This document shows positions 46,976 through 56,269 of a DNA stretch of 64,000 bases, in pieces. Position 1 is the stretch's first letter. Every line of letters begins with the position of its first letter. The position numbers were made by a program, and so were the translations under genes. Below the pieces are notes generated by a model that worked only from the letters and a program-made list of their open reading frames with translations, did not search any database and was not told the origin of the DNA. The DNA comes from Streptomyces sp. NA02950 (lineage in GTDB: Bacteria; Actinomycetota; Actinomycetes; Streptomycetales; Streptomycetaceae): assembly GCF_013364155.1 (NCBI RefSeq), contig NZ_CP054916.1:2786501-2850500 (forward strand). The letters run 5' to 3'.

Positions 46976-47944
46976 CTACTCGGCGCCCGTGTCGTCCCCG
47001 AAGTGGTCCCACCCCGCGTGCAGCCACGGGGCGCCGTCCACCGTCACCTGGGGCAGCGCCGAGGGGTTGAGCACCTCGCCGATCACCTTCCAGCGGGCGG
47101 GCAGCTTCACATCCGGCGGGAAGGTGGCCACGATCGCGTGGTCCTCTCCCCCGCTGAGCACCCACTGCAACGGATCGACGCCCACCGCCTGTCCGATGTC
47201 CGACATCTGCGAGGGGATGTCGATGTCCCCCGAGTGCAGATCGATCCGGACCCCGCTGGCCTCGGCGATGTGGCCGAGGTCGGCGACCAGGCCGTCGCTC
47301 ACATCGGTCATGGCGGTCGCGCCGAGCCCGGCGGCCGCGGGGCCCGCGTGGTACGGCGGCTCCGGGCGCCGATGCGCCTCGACGAAGGCGCGCGGCGAGC
47401 GGAAGCCGCGCGAGAGCACCGCGTGTCCGGCCGCGGACCAGCCCAGCCAGCCGGTGACCGCGACAACATCGCCCGGCTGGGCACCGGATCGGGTGACCGG
47501 CTCGTGGTTGCGCAGATCCCCCAGGGCGGTGATCGCGACGGTGATGGTGTCACCGCGCACCACATCACCACCGGCCACCGCCGCACCCGCCACCTGGCAT
47601 TCGTCGCGGATGCCGTCCATCAGCTCGGTCGGCCAGGTCACCGGCAGATCGGCCGGCACCACCAGGCCGAGCAGCAGCGCCGTCGGCACCGCGCCCATCG
47701 CCGCGATATCGGCAAGATTCTGCGCCGCGGCCTTGCGGCCCACGTCATAGGCGGTGGACCAGTCCCGGCGGAAGTGGCTGCCCTCCAGCAGCACATCGGT
47801 GCTCGCCACCACCCTGCGGTCGGGTGCGGCCACGACCGCGGCGTCGTCACCGGGCCCCAGCTTCACCGCCGGGGTGGTGGTGAGCCGTGAGGTGAGCTCC
47901 CTGATGAGGCCGAACTCCCCCAACTCGCCCACGGTGCCCTTCAT
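46976..47944 (-). CDS. thiL: Thiamine-monophosphate kinase
   Basis: A 322-residue ThiL of the PurM-like fold. Signatures: [36 protein letters not shown] and [13 protein letters not shown]. It converts thiamine phosphate to thiamine pyrophosphate. The ATG at 47944 follows GAAGGGG; the open frame upstream to 48052 is not conserved. It is divergent from the small Lrp-domain gene. Confidence 0.94.
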   Translation of the reverse strand: MKGTVGELGEFGLIRELTSRLTTTPAVKLGPGDDAAVVAAPDRRVVASTDVLLEGSHFRRDWSTAYDVGRKAAAQNLADIAAMGAVPTALLLGLVVPADLPVTWPTELMDGIRDECQVAGAAVAGGDVVRGDTITVAITALGDLRNHEPVTRSGAQPGDVVAVTGWLGWSAAGHAVLSRGFRSPRAFVEAHRRPEPPYHAGPAAAGLGATAMTDVSDGLVADLGHIAEASGVRIDLHSGDIDIPSQMSDIGQAVGVDPLQWVLSGGEDHAIVATFPPDVKLPARWKVIGEVLNPSALPQVTVDGAPWLHAGWDHFGDDTGAE

Positions 47945-48081
47945 CCCATTGCCCCTTCGTGCTGATGGCTCATTGCCCGCCGCGCCGCGCACCGAGCGCG
48001 GGTCTCCCCGCGCCGCCTGGCGACGCGGTACCGTGGCGTCCCTTCTCCCCACATGATCCTCGTAGCCGCCCTGGAGGTTCC

Positions 48082-48315
48082 GTGGTACAGGCGTACATCC
48101 TGATCCAGACCGAGGTCGGCAAAGCGTCGACCGTGGCCGACGTCATCGCCAAACTGCCGGGAGTGATCCAGGCCGAGGACGTCACCGGACCGTACGACGT
48201 GATCGTGCGTGCCCAGGCCGACACGGTCGATGAGCTGGGCCGCATGGTGGTCGCCAAGGTCCAGCAAGTGGAGGGCATCACGCGAACCCTCACCTGCCCG
48301 GTAGTCCATCTGTAG
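48082..48315 (+). CDS. Stand-alone Lrp/AsnC ligand-binding (RAM) domain protein
   Basis: A 77-residue protein (VQAYILIQTEVGKASTVADV to TRTLTCPVVHL). It consists only of the alpha-beta RAM domain of Lrp/AsnC regulators and has no DNA-binding part. Such proteins can bind amino acids or form mixed oligomers with full-length regulators. The GTG at 48082 with GGAGG about 6 nt upstream is the start; the frame up to 47959 is not conserved. The conserved pattern GPYDVIVRAQADTVDELG is typical of the family. Confidence 0.88.
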   Translation: MVQAYILIQTEVGKASTVADVIAKLPGVIQAEDVTGPYDVIVRAQADTVDELGRMVVAKVQQVEGITRTLTCPVVHL

Positions 48316-48334
48316 TCCCCCGTATGCTCGAGCG

Positions 48335-48832
48335 GTGAATGTCGCACACCGTAGTTCCACTCGGAAGTTCGCCCCGCTGGCCGCCACCGCGGCCTTGGTC
48401 CTGTTCTCGGTGGCCGGCTGCTCGTTCACCGAAGATTCCGACGACTCCGGAGCGCCGGCGGTTCCCAAGCCGACGAAGCGGGCGGCCGCGTTGTGCCGGG
48501 CGCTGCACAAGGAGCTTCCCGGCAGTGTCAACGGGCTGAAGCGGCGCACCGCCGAGCCCGCTTCGGACTTCACCGCCGTCTGGGGGGACCCCGCCGTACA
48601 GCTGCGCTGCGGGGTCTCCCGCCCGGCCGCGATGACGACCTCGACCCGGTCCGCCGGTGTCAACGGCGTCGAGTGGCTGCCCGAGAAGCAGGACGATGGC
48701 TATCGCTTCACCACGGTACTGCGCCGGGCGTATGTCGAGGTGACGGTGCCGAAGAAGTACGCGCCCGAGGTCGATCCGCTGATCGACCTCGCGAACGCCG
48801 TCAAGAAGACCGTGCCCGAGGGCGTGGCCTAG
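48335..48832 (+). CDS. DUF3515 family lipoprotein
   Basis: A 165-residue protein with a lipoprotein signal peptide (lipobox SVAGC, Cys28). The mature region matches the actinobacterial DUF3515 family (AAALCRALHKELPGSVNGL, then WGDPAVQLRCGV). Three cysteines remain in the mature chain. The function is unknown. The GTG start has no Shine-Dalgarno sequence, but TATGCT (48323-48328) ends 6 nt before it, consistent with a leaderless transcript. The stop is 3 nt from the convergent ddl stop. Confidence 0.88.
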   Translation: MNVAHRSSTRKFAPLAATAALVLFSVAGCSFTEDSDDSGAPAVPKPTKRAAALCRALHKELPGSVNGLKRRTAEPASDFTAVWGDPAVQLRCGVSRPAAMTTSTRSAGVNGVEWLPEKQDDGYRFTTVLRRAYVEVTVPKKYAPEVDPLIDLANAVKKTVPEGVA

Positions 48833-48835
48833 CCG

Positions 48836-50008
48836 CTAGCGCAGCCCCGTGGAGCGGCGCAGCGCGGCCTGGATCAGCCGGTCGACCAGTTCCGGGTAGC
48901 TGACGCCGCTCTCCTGCCACATGCGCGGGTACATCGAGATCGGCGTGAACCCGGGCATGGTGTTCACCTCGTTGATCACGAACTCGCCGTTGTCCAGCAG
49001 GAAGAAGTCGGCGCGCACCAGGCCCTCGCAGGACACCGCGTCGAACGCCCGCACCGCGAGCTCCTGGACCCGCCGGGTCTCCTCCTCGGTGAGCGGTGCG
49101 GGCACCACGCCGTCGGCCGAGTCGATGTACTTGGCCTCGAAGTCGTAGAAGTCGTGGGCGGAGACCGGCGGGATCTCGGCGGGCACGCTGGCGCGCGGAC
49201 CGTCCTCGAACTCCAGCACCCCGCATTCGATCTCGCGGCCGCGCAGCAGCGCCTCCACGATGACCTTGGGGTCGTGGACCCGTGCCTCCTCAACGGCCGC
49301 GTCGAGTCCGGCGGCGTCGTCGACCTTGGTGATGCCGATGGACGAACCGGCGCGGGCGGGCTTCACGAAGAGCGGCCAGCCGTGCTCCTGAGCGAAGTCC
49401 ACGATCTTGCGGCGGGCGGCGGAGGGGTCCTTCTCCCACTCGCGGGGGCGGATCACCTCGTACGGGCCGACCGGCAGCCCGAAGGAGACGAACACGCGCT
49501 TCATGTACTCCTTGTCCATGCCGACGGCGGAGGCGAGTACGCCCGCGCCCACATAGGGCACCCCGGACAGCTCCAGCAGCCCCTGGAGGGTGCCGTCCTC
49601 GCCGTAGGGGCCGTGCAGCATCGGGAAGACCACGTCGACGTCGCCCAGCACCTTGGGCACCGAGCCGGGCTCGCTGTAGACGACCTCACGGCTGCCCGGG
49701 TCGACGGGGAGCACGACCGAGCCCTCGGCGGACTCGGCGAGCCCGGCCACGGTCGGCAGCTCGCGGTTGGCGATGGCCATCCGCTCGGGTTCGTCGGCGG
49801 TCAGTGCCCAACGGCCGTCCGAGGTGATGCCGATCGGCAGCACGTCGTACTTCTCGCGGTCGATCGCCCGCAGCACGGCGCCCGCGGTGACCACGGAGAT
49901 GGCGTGCTCGGAGCTGCGGCCGCCGAAGACGACGGCGACGCGCGGCTTCCGCGGCTCGCCTTCGGAGGAGGCCGGGACAGGGCGTGGGGAAGGGGTCTGG
50001 CTGCTCAT
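48836..50008 (-). CDS. ddl: D-alanine-D-alanine ligase
   Basis: A 390-residue ATP-grasp enzyme. VVFGGRSSEHAISVVTAGAV (N-terminal Ser/Glu), MLHGPYGEDGTLQGLLEL, LFVKPARAGSSIGITKVDD and the metal site INEVNTMPGFTPISMYP are all present. It makes the D-Ala-D-Ala dipeptide for peptidoglycan. The active-site loop residues do not look like a VanA-type D-Ala-D-Lac ligase, and no vanH/vanX genes are near. It is first downstream of gpsA, 34 nt away. Confidence 0.95.
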   Translation of the reverse strand: MSSQTPSPRPVPASSEGEPRKPRVAVVFGGRSSEHAISVVTAGAVLRAIDREKYDVLPIGITSDGRWALTADEPERMAIANRELPTVAGLAESAEGSVVLPVDPGSREVVYSEPGSVPKVLGDVDVVFPMLHGPYGEDGTLQGLLELSGVPYVGAGVLASAVGMDKEYMKRVFVSFGLPVGPYEVIRPREWEKDPSAARRKIVDFAQEHGWPLFVKPARAGSSIGITKVDDAAGLDAAVEEARVHDPKVIVEALLRGREIECGVLEFEDGPRASVPAEIPPVSAHDFYDFEAKYIDSADGVVPAPLTEEETRRVQELAVRAFDAVSCEGLVRADFFLLDNGEFVINEVNTMPGFTPISMYPRMWQESGVSYPELVDRLIQAALRRSTGLR

Positions 50009-50042
50009 ATCGCGTTGAGGTTACCTTGCGGTTCCGGTGCCG

Positions 50043-51062
50043 TCAGTGCCGCTCGGCCTTGGCGCTGCGGGACATCAGCTCTTTGAGTGCGACCAGCGGC
50101 TGTTTGCCGTCGTGCACGATGCCGACCACGGTTTCGGTGATGGGCATGTCGACGTCGTGGCGCCGGGCGAGATCGGCTACGGACTCGCACGACTTGACGC
50201 CCTCCGCGGTCTGCCGGGTGACCGCGATGGTCTCCTCCAGCGTCATCCCGCGGCCCAGGTTGGTGCCGAAGGTGTGGTTGCGGGAGAGCGGTGAGGAGCA
50301 GGTGGCGACGAGGTCGCCCATGCCCGCCAGGCCCGCGAAGGTGTGGGCGTCGGCGCCCATCGCCAGACCCAGCCGGGTCGTTTCGGCCAGCCCGCGGGTG
50401 ATCAGCGACGCCTTGGCGTTGTCGCCCAGGCCCATGCCGTCGGCGATGCCCACGGCCAGCGCGATCACGTTCTTCACGGCGCCGCCCAGTTCGCAGCCGA
50501 CCACGTCGGTGTTGGTGTAGGGGCGGAAGTACGGGGTGTGGCAGGCGGTCTGGAGGCGGCGGGCCACGTCCTCGTCGCGGCAGGCCACGACGGACGCGGC
50601 GGGCTGCCGGGCGGCGATCTCCCGGGCCAGGTTGGGGCCGGTGAGCACGGCCACCCGCCCGGCCACGTCGGTACCGGGCGACGCCTTGCCGACGACCTCC
50701 TCGATGACCTCGCTCATCCGCTTTGCGGTGCCGAGTTCGACGCCCTTCATCAGGGAGACCAGCACGGTGTCGGCGGGCAGCAGCGGTGCCCATCCGGCGA
50801 GGTTGTCGCGCAGCGTCTGGGAGGGCACCGCGAGCACGGTGAACTCGGCGTCCCGGGCGGCCTCGGCCGGGTCGGTGGTGGCCCGCACCCCGCGCGGCAG
50901 CTCGGTGCCGGGGAGATAGTCGGGGTTGGTGCGGCCGGTGTTGATGGCGTCCACCAGCCCGGCGCGGCGGCCCCACAGCGTCACCTCGCACCCGGCGTCG
51001 GCGAGCACCATCGCGAAGGCGGTGCCCCAGGAGCCGGTGCCGAAGACGGCGCAGCGCGTCAC
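50043..51062 (-). CDS. gpsA: Glycerol-3-phosphate dehydrogenase (NAD(P)+)
   Basis: A 339-residue GpsA. The Rossmann motif CAVFGTGSWGTAFAMVLADAG, the substrate lysine region GCELGGAVKNVIALAVGIADG and TFAGLAGMGDLVATCSSPLSR are typical. It reduces DHAP to sn-glycerol 3-phosphate for phospholipid synthesis. GTG at 51062 overlaps the plsC stop (GTGA) with GAGGAGAG upstream, so it is coupled to the acyltransferase that uses its product line. Confidence 0.95.
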   Translation of the reverse strand: MTRCAVFGTGSWGTAFAMVLADAGCEVTLWGRRAGLVDAINTGRTNPDYLPGTELPRGVRATTDPAEAARDAEFTVLAVPSQTLRDNLAGWAPLLPADTVLVSLMKGVELGTAKRMSEVIEEVVGKASPGTDVAGRVAVLTGPNLAREIAARQPAASVVACRDEDVARRLQTACHTPYFRPYTNTDVVGCELGGAVKNVIALAVGIADGMGLGDNAKASLITRGLAETTRLGLAMGADAHTFAGLAGMGDLVATCSSPLSRNHTFGTNLGRGMTLEETIAVTRQTAEGVKSCESVADLARRHDVDMPITETVVGIVHDGKQPLVALKELMSRSAKAERH

Positions 51063-51820
51063 TTGCTCTCCTCTTCGGCCACGGGGCGCGGCTGATCGGC
51101 GGCGTGGGGGCGGACGGCCCGGAAGTTCTTGGTCCGGTCGGGCACGGCCTCTCCGCGCACCTCGGCGAGGAGGTCGGTGATGGCGGCCATGATGGTGTCG
51201 GTGGCGCCCCGCAGCACCTCGGCGGTGGGCTCCTGGCCGTAGTACGCGGACAGGTCCACCGGCGGTCCGGCGTGCACCCTGAGGGTCTTGCGCGGGAAGA
51301 GGCGGACCTTCTTCTCCTTGGCGTACGGCGGTACGGCCTCGTTGGCGCCCCACTGGGCGATGGGGATGACGGGCGCCTTGGTGAGCAGCGCGACGCGGGC
51401 CGCGCCGGTCTTGCCCCGCATCGGCCACATCTCGGGGTCCCGGGTGAGGGTGCCCTCGGGGTAGAAGGCCACGCACTCGCCCTTGTTGATGGCGTCCACG
51501 GCGGCCCGGAAGGCGGTGGCCGCGTCGGTCGACTCGCGGTACACCGGGATCTGGCCGGTGCCGCGCAGGAAGGTTCCGACAAAGCTGCCCTTGAAGAGCG
51601 CGGCCTTGGCGAGGAAGCGCGGCACTCGTCCGGTGTTGTACTGGAAGTGCGCGTAGGAGAGCGGGTCGAGATACGAGTTGTGGTTGATCGCGGTGATAAA
51701 TCCACCGTCGGCGGGAATGTGCTCCATTCCGTGCCAGTCCCGCTTGAACAGAACCACCAGCGGCGGTTTGACCAAGACCGCTGCCATGCGGTACCAGATG
51801 CCGATTCTGCGGCCGGACAC
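51059..51820 (-). CDS. plsC: 1-acyl-sn-glycerol-3-phosphate acyltransferase (PlsC family)
   Basis: A 253-residue acyltransferase. HX4D is visible in INHNSYLDPL, followed by the YPEGTLTRDP phosphate-binding motif and VPIAQWGANEAVPP. It adds the second acyl chain to make phosphatidic acid. The GTG at 51820 sits 9 nt after AGGAGG, while the ATG at 51829 directly abuts that site, so I prefer the GTG. It forms an operon plsC-gpsA-ddl. Confidence 0.9.
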   Translation of the reverse strand: MSGRRIGIWYRMAAVLVKPPLVVLFKRDWHGMEHIPADGGFITAINHNSYLDPLSYAHFQYNTGRVPRFLAKAALFKGSFVGTFLRGTGQIPVYRESTDAATAFRAAVDAINKGECVAFYPEGTLTRDPEMWPMRGKTGAARVALLTKAPVIPIAQWGANEAVPPYAKEKKVRLFPRKTLRVHAGPPVDLSAYYGQEPTAEVLRGATDTIMAAITDLLAEVRGEAVPDRTKNFRAVRPHAADQPRPVAEEESK

Positions 51821-51961
51821 TCGGAACATCCTCCTCTTTGACCCTGCTGACCTGCTGGCTTGCTGCCGTCCGGGCAGCCGCACAAGTGTCGCTCCAGGTA
51901 CCCGGTCTGTCGAGGACACCGTAACCCCGCACGTCCCGGGCGAGCCCGGCAGCGGGTGAGA

Positions 51962-52708
51962 ATGAGGCCCGTGGGAACAAACGGAGCCCGTGTGGCGTGG
52001 ACGCTGGTGGTGCCGCTGAAACCCCTGGCACGGGCCAAGAGCCGGCTCTCCGGGGCCGCCGGGGACGACCTCCGGCCGGGTCTCGCGCTGGCGTTCGCGC
52101 TCGACACGGTGACGGCGGCGCTGGCGGCCGGGCTGGTGCGGGGGGTGACCGTGGTCACCGACGACCCGCTCGCCGGGCGTGAGCTGTCGGCGCTGGGCGC
52201 CCGGATCCTGCCCGACCCACCGGGAAGCGGACTGAACGCGGCGCTCGCGCACGGCGCCCGCGCGGTCCGGGAGGAACGCCCAGGAGCCGCCGTAGCGGCG
52301 CTGAACGCCGATCTCCCGGCCTTGCGGCCCGCGGAGCTCGACCAGGTGCTCGACGTCGCCTCCGGGCTCCCACGCGCCTTTCTGGCGGATGCGGCGGGGG
52401 TGGGCACGACCCTGCTCTCGGCGGCGCCGGGCAGCGGTCTTGCACCGGCCTTCGGCGGGCCCTCCCGGGCTCGGCACCGGGCGTCGGGGGCACGGGAGAT
52501 CGAACTGGCCGGGGTGGACTCGGTACGGCGCGATGTGGACACCGGCGAGGACCTGCGCGCGGCACTGGCGCTGGGCGTGGGTCCGTACACCGCCCGCCGC
52601 TTGCGCCCCGCGGCCCCGTCCGGCCCGGAGCCGGGGCCCGTTCCCGCGTCCGGCGCCCGGCCGCCCGCTCCGGAACGGCCCGCGGCGAGGGCTGAGGACA
52701 GCCCTTAG
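51962..52708 (+). CDS. cofC: 2-phospho-L-lactate guanylyltransferase (F420 biosynthesis)
   Basis: A 248-residue nucleotidyltransferase. WTLVVPLKPLARAKSRLSG near the N-terminus and LNADLPALRP, GVGTTLLSA and FGGPSRARHRA further on are CofC/FbiD features. It makes the activated lactyl or phosphoenolpyruvyl group for coenzyme F420, which the LLM-type enzyme in this window may use. The Pro/Ala-rich C-terminus (last 40 residues) is probably disordered. Start ATG 51962 or GTG 51971. Confidence 0.88.
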   Translation: MRPVGTNGARVAWTLVVPLKPLARAKSRLSGAAGDDLRPGLALAFALDTVTAALAAGLVRGVTVVTDDPLAGRELSALGARILPDPPGSGLNAALAHGARAVREERPGAAVAALNADLPALRPAELDQVLDVASGLPRAFLADAAGVGTTLLSAAPGSGLAPAFGGPSRARHRASGAREIELAGVDSVRRDVDTGEDLRAALALGVGPYTARRLRPAAPSGPEPGPVPASGARPPAPERPAARAEDSP

Positions 52709-52718
52709 GGTGGCGGTC

Positions 52719-52922
52719 ATGCAGGCAACCGCGTACACCTACGACCCCGAGACCCGCGCCGGCAGTGTGCTGCTCGACGACGGCACCCCACTGCCCTTCG
52801 ACGCGGCGGCGTTCGACGCCGGAGGGCTGCGGATGCTGCGTCCGGGGCAGCGGGTGCGGATCGAGGTGGCGGGCGAGGGCGAGGACCGCCGTGTGGTCTT
52901 CGTGACCCTCCAGACGTTCTGA
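52719..52922 (+). CDS. Small OB-like (cold-shock-domain-like) protein
   Basis: A 67-residue protein: QATAYTYDPETRAGSVLLDD, then FDAGGLRMLRPGQRVRIEVAG and RVVFVTLQTF. The strand pattern resembles a cold-shock/OB fold, but the RNP motifs are not evident. It is conserved in Streptomyces next to cofC. The ATG at 52719 lacks a Shine-Dalgarno sequence; TAGGGT (52706-52711) lies 7 nt upstream, so a leaderless start is possible. Function unknown. Confidence 0.7.
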   Translation: MQATAYTYDPETRAGSVLLDDGTPLPFDAAAFDAGGLRMLRPGQRVRIEVAGEGEDRRVVFVTLQTF

Positions 52923-52960
52923 ACCCCCGGAAAATACCGTCCGAACCCCCGGAAACACCG

Positions 52961-52991
52961 CGGGCCGGGCTCCCCGAGGGAGCCCGGCCCG
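52961..52991. terminator. Bidirectional terminator between the OB-like gene and hupS
   Basis: CGGGCCGGGCTCCC at 52961-52974 pairs perfectly with 52978-52991 (3-nt loop CGA), between two convergent stops. Confidence 0.82.
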
Positions 52992-53021
52992 GCGCATGAC
53001 GGTACGGCGGTGTGCCGCTGA

Positions 53022-53600
53022 CTAGCGCTTCCTGGCGGTGGTCTTCTTGGCCGTGGTCTTGCGCGCGGTGGTCTTGCGCGCGGGGGCCTTCTTCGCCGTG
53101 GTCTTCTTGGCCGCCGCCTTCTTGGCGGTGGTCTTCTTGGCCGGGGCCTTCTTCGCCGCCGCCTTCTTGGCGGTGGTCTTCTTGGCCGGGGCCTTCTTCG
53201 CCGTGGCCTTCTTCGCCGCCGCCTTCTTCGCGGTGACCTTCTTGGCCGCGGCCTTCTTCGCGGCGACCTGGAGGCTTCCCTTGGGAGCCTTCTTCACGGC
53301 GACCTCGCCACCGCGCGGCAGCTTCTTCGAGCCGCTCACCAGGTCCTTGAAGCCCTGGCCCGCGCGGAAGCGGGGCACGGAGGTCTTCTTGACCCGGACC
53401 CGCTCCCCGGTCTGCGGGTTCCGGGCGTACCGGGCGGGACGTTCCACCTTCTCGAACGAACCGAATCCGGTGACCGAAACTCGATCACCGCCGACGACCG
53501 CGCGGACGATGGCGTCCAGGACCGCGTCGACCGCCTCGGCGGCGTTCTGCCGGCCGCCGAGCTTGTCGGCAATCGCTTCTACGAGCTGCGCCTTGTTCAC
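53022..53600 (-). CDS. hupS: HU-family nucleoid protein with lysine-rich tail (HupS)
   Basis: A 192-residue protein. Residues 1-92 are a standard HU domain ([49 protein letters not shown]). The remaining 100 residues are (K-K-x-x-A-K-K) repeats rich in Lys, Ala and Thr, like histone H1. HupS condenses the nucleoid in spores of S. coelicolor. The GTG start at 53600 is preceded by GAAGGGGAAG. The upstream 125 nt is AT-rich for this genome and probably holds the promoter. Confidence 0.96.
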   Translation of the reverse strand: MNKAQLVEAIADKLGGRQNAAEAVDAVLDAIVRAVVGGDRVSVTGFGSFEKVERPARYARNPQTGERVRVKKTSVPRFRAGQGFKDLVSGSKKLPRGGEVAVKKAPKGSLQVAAKKAAAKKVTAKKAAAKKATAKKAPAKKTTAKKAAAKKAPAKKTTAKKAAAKKTTAKKAPARKTTARKTTAKKTTARKR

Positions 53601-53725
53601 GTCTTCCCCTTCGGAGACATTGCCAGAACGAATCTGTTCAGGCTTTTTCGCACGTTAGGCAGATATATACCGCAAATCAAACACGAAACGGGCTAATCAC
53701 CCTTGTGCCGCAACGCACTCGATCG

Positions 53726-53971
53726 TCACGGACTTCCGTCGGAGTCGGGATCTTCGGGGAAACGCCCCTCGTCGAGGTCGTTCATCAACCGCTCCAGACG
53801 CCGTGCCGCGTCTGCGAGATCGTGTTTCGCCGCTGACGTGATGACCAGCAGCTTCCGGGACAGCGCCATCCGTACGCCCTCCGGGACTTGCAGTGTGCGC
53901 ACCCTTGTGTGCGCTTCTTTGAGCCGGGCGGCGACAAGACCGTAGAGCTCGAGTTGGCCGTCGCGTTCCAT
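53726..53971 (-). CDS. Conserved hypothetical protein
   Basis: An 81-residue helical protein (MERDGQLELYGLVAARLKEA, RTLQVPEGVRMALSRKLL, DAARRLERLMNDLDEGRFPE). It is conserved at this place in Streptomyces, between hupS and leuD, with no assigned function. It has no signal peptide or cysteine. The upstream frame to 54256 crosses the leuD end and is not conserved, so I use the ATG at 53971. Confidence 0.75.
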   Translation of the reverse strand: MERDGQLELYGLVAARLKEAHTRVRTLQVPEGVRMALSRKLLVITSAAKHDLADAARRLERLMNDLDEGRFPEDPDSDGSP

Positions 53972-54024
53972 GCACTGATTGTGCCATCTGAGGCGAGTTG
54001 TCGCTTCATGGGGCCTCAACATGA

Positions 54025-54059
54025 CGATGCGCCGCCGGTCCGAGGACTGGCGGCGCATC
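54025..54059 (-). terminator. Terminator of leuCD
   Basis: GATGCGCCGCC at 54025-54035 pairs perfectly with 54049-54059, with an inner GTC/GAC pairing, 37 nt after the leuD stop. Confidence 0.7.
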
Positions 54060-54095
54060 ATGCCAAACCTGCTCTGTGCAGGGAGAACCGGGGGG

Positions 54096-54689
54096 TCAGA
54101 CCTCCACCGTACGGGGCTTGAAGGAAGGACGACGGGACTCGTACGCGGCGATGTCGGCCTCCTCCCTGAGGGTGAGACTGATGTCGTCCAGACCCTCCAG
54201 CAGCCGCCATCGGGCGTTCTCGTCAAGTTCAAAATCAGCCGTGATGCCTTGAGCACGCACCTGGCGGTCGACGAGGTCCACGGTGACCTCCGCGGACGGG
54301 TCGGACTCCACCAGCTGCCACAGCCGGTCCACCGTCTCCTGCGGCAGTACGACGGTCAGCAGGCCGTTCTTGAGCGAGTTGCCGCGGAAGATGTCGGCGA
54401 AGCGGGACGAGATGACGGCCTTGAAACCGTAGTTCTGCAACGCCCATACCGCGTGCTCACGCGAGGAGCCGGTGCCGAAGTCCGGACCGGCCACGAGGAC
54501 GGTCCCGCCCTTGTGCTCGGGGCGGTTGAGCACGAACTCCGGGTCCTTGCGCCATGCCTCGAACAGCCCGTCCTCGAAGCCGTCGCGGGTGACCTTCTTG
54601 AGCCAGTGGGCGGGAATGATCTGGTCGGTGTCGACGTTGCTGCGGCGCAGCGGGACGGCCCGGCCGGTGTGCGTGGTGAATGCTTCCAT
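54096..54689 (-). CDS. leuD: 3-isopropylmalate dehydratase small subunit
   Basis: A 197-residue LeuD of the usual length. [31 protein letters not shown] and [20 protein letters not shown] are the aconitase swivel-domain motifs. Together with LeuC it isomerises 2-isopropylmalate to 3-isopropylmalate in leucine synthesis. It starts 6 nt after leuC ends. Confidence 0.96.
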   Translation of the reverse strand: MEAFTTHTGRAVPLRRSNVDTDQIIPAHWLKKVTRDGFEDGLFEAWRKDPEFVLNRPEHKGGTVLVAGPDFGTGSSREHAVWALQNYGFKAVISSRFADIFRGNSLKNGLLTVVLPQETVDRLWQLVESDPSAEVTVDLVDRQVRAQGITADFELDENARWRLLEGLDDISLTLREEADIAAYESRRPSFKPRTVEV

Positions 54690-54695
54690 GACTGC

Positions 54696-56126
54696 TCAGG
54701 CCCCCACGGGAACGGTTGCGTCGACGTCGGACAGATCGGCGGGCGAAGCCAGATGGCCCAGTACCGCGGTGGCGGCGGCCACCTGCGGGGAGACCAGATG
54801 GGTACGGCCGCCCTTGCCCTGCCTGCCCTCGAAGTTGCGGTTGGAGGTGGACGCCGACCGCTCACCGGGCGCGAGCTGGTCGGGGTTCATGCCCAGACAC
54901 ATCGAGCAGCCCGCGTGGCGCCACTCGGCACCGGCCGCGGTGAACACCTTGTCCAGCCCCTCTTCCACGGCCTGGAGCGCGACCCGCACCGAGCCGGGGA
55001 CCACCAGCATCCGCACCCCGTCGGCCACCGAACGGCCCTGGAGGACCGAGGCGGCGGAGCGCAGGTCCTCGATGCGGCCGTTGGTGCAGGAGCCGACGAA
55101 GACGGTGTCGACCGCGATGTCCCGCAGCGGCTGACCCGCCGTCAGACCCATGTACTCCAAAGCCTTCTCGGCGGCCAGCTTCTCGCTCGCGTCCTCGTAG
55201 GAGGCGGGGTCGGGCACCGAGGCCGACAGGGGCGCGCCCTGGCCGGGGTTGGTGCCCCAGGTGACGAACGGGGCCAGCTCGGAAGCGTCGATGACGACCT
55301 CGCGGTCGAAGACGGCGCCCTCGTCGCTGCGCAGGGTGCGCCAGTACGCGACGGCGGCGTCCCAGTCGGCGCCCTGGGGGGCGTGCGGGCGGCCCTCCAG
55401 ATAACGGAAGGTGGTCTCGTCCGGGGCGATCATGCCCGCGCGGGCCCCCGCCTCGATGGACATGTTGCACACGGTCATCCGGGCCTCCATCGAGAGCTTC
55501 TCGATGGCGGAGCCGCGGTACTCGATCACATAGCCCTGACCGCCGCCGGTGCCGATCCTGGCGATGATCGCCAGGATCAGGTCCTTGGCGGTGACGCCGT
55601 CGGGCAGCTCGCCCTCGACCGTGATCGCCATGGTCTTGAACGGCGCCAGCGGCAGCGTCTGGGTGGCCAGCACATGCTCGACCTGGCTGGTGCCGATGCC
55701 GAACGCGAGCGCGCCGAACGCGCCGTGGGTGGAGGTGTGGCTGTCGCCGCAGACCACGGTGGTGCCGGGCTGGGTCAGTCCCAGCTGCGGTCCCACCACG
55801 TGGACAACGCCCTGCTCGACATCGCCGAGCGGGTGCAGCCGTACGCCGAACTCCGCGCAGTTCTTGCGCAGCGTCTCCAACTGGGCGCGGGAGACGGGGT
55901 CGGCGATCGGCTTGTCGATGTCGAGGGTCGGGGTGTTGTGATCCTCGGTGGCGATGGTGAGGTCGGTGCGACGGACCGGGCGTCCGGCCTTGCGCAGGCC
56001 GTCGAACGCCTGCGGGCTGGTCACCTCGTGCAGCAGATGCAGATCGATGAAGAGGAGGTCGGGCTCGCCATCGGCGTGCCGGACGACATGGTCGTCCCAG
56101 ACCTTCTCCGCGAGTGTCCGTCCCAT
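54696..56126 (-). CDS. leuC: 3-isopropylmalate dehydratase large subunit
   Basis: A 476-residue LeuC. The [4Fe-4S] cluster cysteines are in [14 protein letters not shown] and the [10 protein letters not shown] motif. [19 protein letters not shown] is another family signature. The ATG at 56126 follows GGAGGGAAAG; the GTG-type frame from 56162 is not conserved. It is divergent from ndgR, with 143 nt between the starts. Confidence 0.96.
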   Translation of the reverse strand: MGRTLAEKVWDDHVVRHADGEPDLLFIDLHLLHEVTSPQAFDGLRKAGRPVRRTDLTIATEDHNTPTLDIDKPIADPVSRAQLETLRKNCAEFGVRLHPLGDVEQGVVHVVGPQLGLTQPGTTVVCGDSHTSTHGAFGALAFGIGTSQVEHVLATQTLPLAPFKTMAITVEGELPDGVTAKDLILAIIARIGTGGGQGYVIEYRGSAIEKLSMEARMTVCNMSIEAGARAGMIAPDETTFRYLEGRPHAPQGADWDAAVAYWRTLRSDEGAVFDREVVIDASELAPFVTWGTNPGQGAPLSASVPDPASYEDASEKLAAEKALEYMGLTAGQPLRDIAVDTVFVGSCTNGRIEDLRSAASVLQGRSVADGVRMLVVPGSVRVALQAVEEGLDKVFTAAGAEWRHAGCSMCLGMNPDQLAPGERSASTSNRNFEGRQGKGGRTHLVSPQVAAATAVLGHLASPADLSDVDATVPVGA

Positions 56127-56238
56127 CGCTTTCCCTCCGGCCGGCGTCGCTGCGCGGCCCAAACTCGTGTCGAGTGCGTGCCCTGGTCTGCGGGCCCGCC
56201 ATTCCAGGGTGGCGGGTCTCCCGGAAAATTGAACTTGC

Positions 56239-56255
56239 GTTTCACAGTGTGAGAC
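56239..56255. promoter_or_regulatory. Palindrome in the leuC/ndgR intergenic region
   Basis: TCACA-G-TGTGA at 56242-56252, extended with GTTT and GAC flanks, forms a short dyad 14 nt before the ndgR ATG. NdgR and its relative AreB bind the leuC-ndgR intergenic region in other Streptomyces, so this is the best candidate site. Confidence 0.6.
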
Positions 56256-56269
56256 GCGAGTATCGTTGC

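Noticed and set aside
46114..47944. TPP riboswitch for thiD-thiL
   Set aside because: The spacer upstream of thiL is short, and no THI-box sequence (CTGAGA, ACCTG) is present.
48836..50008. Vancomycin-type D-Ala-D-Lac ligase
   Set aside because: No vanH or vanX nearby, and the protein groups by motif with housekeeping Ddl next to gpsA and plsC.
53022..53300. Frameshift or repeat expansion error in the hupS tail
   Set aside because: Lysine/alanine repeats are a normal feature of Streptomyces HupS, and the frame stays open through the expected length.
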